From an uncultured bacterium (GTDB lineage: Bacteria; Pseudomonadota; Alphaproteobacteria; Rhodospirillales; Rhodospirillaceae), in the NCBI GenBank assembly GCA_903896775.1, contig CAITZE010000379.1, positions 1 to 5,324 on the forward strand: 5,324 nucleotides of DNA. Reading direction: 5' to 3'. The position numbers and the translations under genes were made by a program. The notes under the pieces are model-generated. The model ran no database searches. It saw nothing but the letters and a program-made list of their open reading frames with translations, and was not told where the DNA came from. Below are positions 5,161 through 5,324 of the stretch, piece by piece; position 1 is the first letter of the stretch, and every line of letters starts with the position of its first letter.

Positions 5161-5324
5161 TCACTCTGCCACGCGCCATTTGGTTCCAGCGGGACTGTCT
5201 TCGATGAGGACGCCCATGGCGGCAATGGTATCGCGAATCCGGTCCGCTTCCTTGAAGTCTTTCGCCTTGCGGGCCGCCAAACGCGCGGCAATCAGGCGCT
5301 CGACTTCGGCTCCATCGACGCCGG
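5161..5324 (-). CDS. cysS: Cysteinyl-tRNA synthetase, C-terminal end only
   Basis: The last 53 residues of a minus-strand gene enter from the right edge and stop at TGA (5161-5163). The sequence VERLIAARLAARKAKDFKEA, then DRIRDTIAAMGVLIEDSPAG and TKWRVAE, is the characteristic tail of CysS. In that family the helical anticodon-recognition end carries R-x-x-A-R-x-x-K-D-(F/W)-x-x-(A/S)-D-x-I-R-D, followed by a short hairpin with G-x-x-(L/I)-x-D and T-x-W. The enzyme charges tRNA-Cys with cysteine in the cytoplasm; its HIGH and KMSKS motifs lie outside the window. The stop is 4 nt from the argE start, which points to one transcript (cysS-argE-response regulator). Homology is clear despite the short piece. 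Confidence 0.88.
   Translation of the reverse strand, partial: GVDGAEVERLIAARLAARKAKDFKEADRIRDTIAAMGVLIEDSPAGTKWRVAE

Noticed and set aside
5157..5291. 45-codon N-terminal extension of argE
   Set aside because: It overlaps the clearly recognisable end of cysS out of frame, and M20 enzymes normally begin near MNVSSDT.

Overview
The window looks like chromosomal DNA from an alphaproteobacterium, possibly Rhodospirillales-like. The flanks are fairly GC-rich, a tRNA encodes its CCA end, and the small membrane protein, GDT1-type transporter and cysS/argE-type genes have an alphaproteobacterial flavour. Genus cannot be fixed from the sequence alone.

Layout, left to right. (1) Positions 1-209 hold the 3' end of a plus-strand HAD-IIIA phosphatase gene (HisB-N/GmhB type). 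It converges on a minus-strand gene for a 73-residue two-helix membrane protein (218-439). (2) Upstream of that, also on the minus strand, is a complete TMEM165/GDT1 (UPF0016) family cation transporter gene (527-1117), probably a Mn2+ exporter. Its leader can fold into several hairpins, one of which pairs off the ribosome-binding site. (3) Positions 1282-2462 are the scar of an integrative element at a tRNA-Gly(CCC) gene. A 62-bp near-perfect direct repeat, covering the first 51 nt of the tRNA plus 11 nt upstream, flanks about 1.06 kb of visibly lower-GC DNA. That DNA contains only the N-terminal half of a tyrosine recombinase gene. The left repeat is a 5' tRNA fragment and the right one belongs to the intact tRNA (2412-2485). 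(4) Positions 2540-3589 encode a 349-residue helical protein that I do not recognise. (5) A minus-strand set runs cysS (3' end, 5161-5324), argE (3987-5156) and a single-domain CheY-like response regulator (3592-3972). The genes are 4 and 14 nt apart, so it is probably one transcript. The regulator gene ends 2 nt from the end of the unknown gene.

How the genes relate: cysS, argE and the response regulator look like an operon by spacing, although their functions (tRNA charging, arginine synthesis, phosphosignalling) are not obviously linked. The GDT1 transporter and the small membrane protein may share a transcript. The most unusual part is the tRNA-Gly scar, where the element appears to have supplied the 5' rather than the usual 3' part of the tRNA gene. 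I see no CRISPR array, rRNA gene or defence cassette, and no clearly novel multi-gene system.
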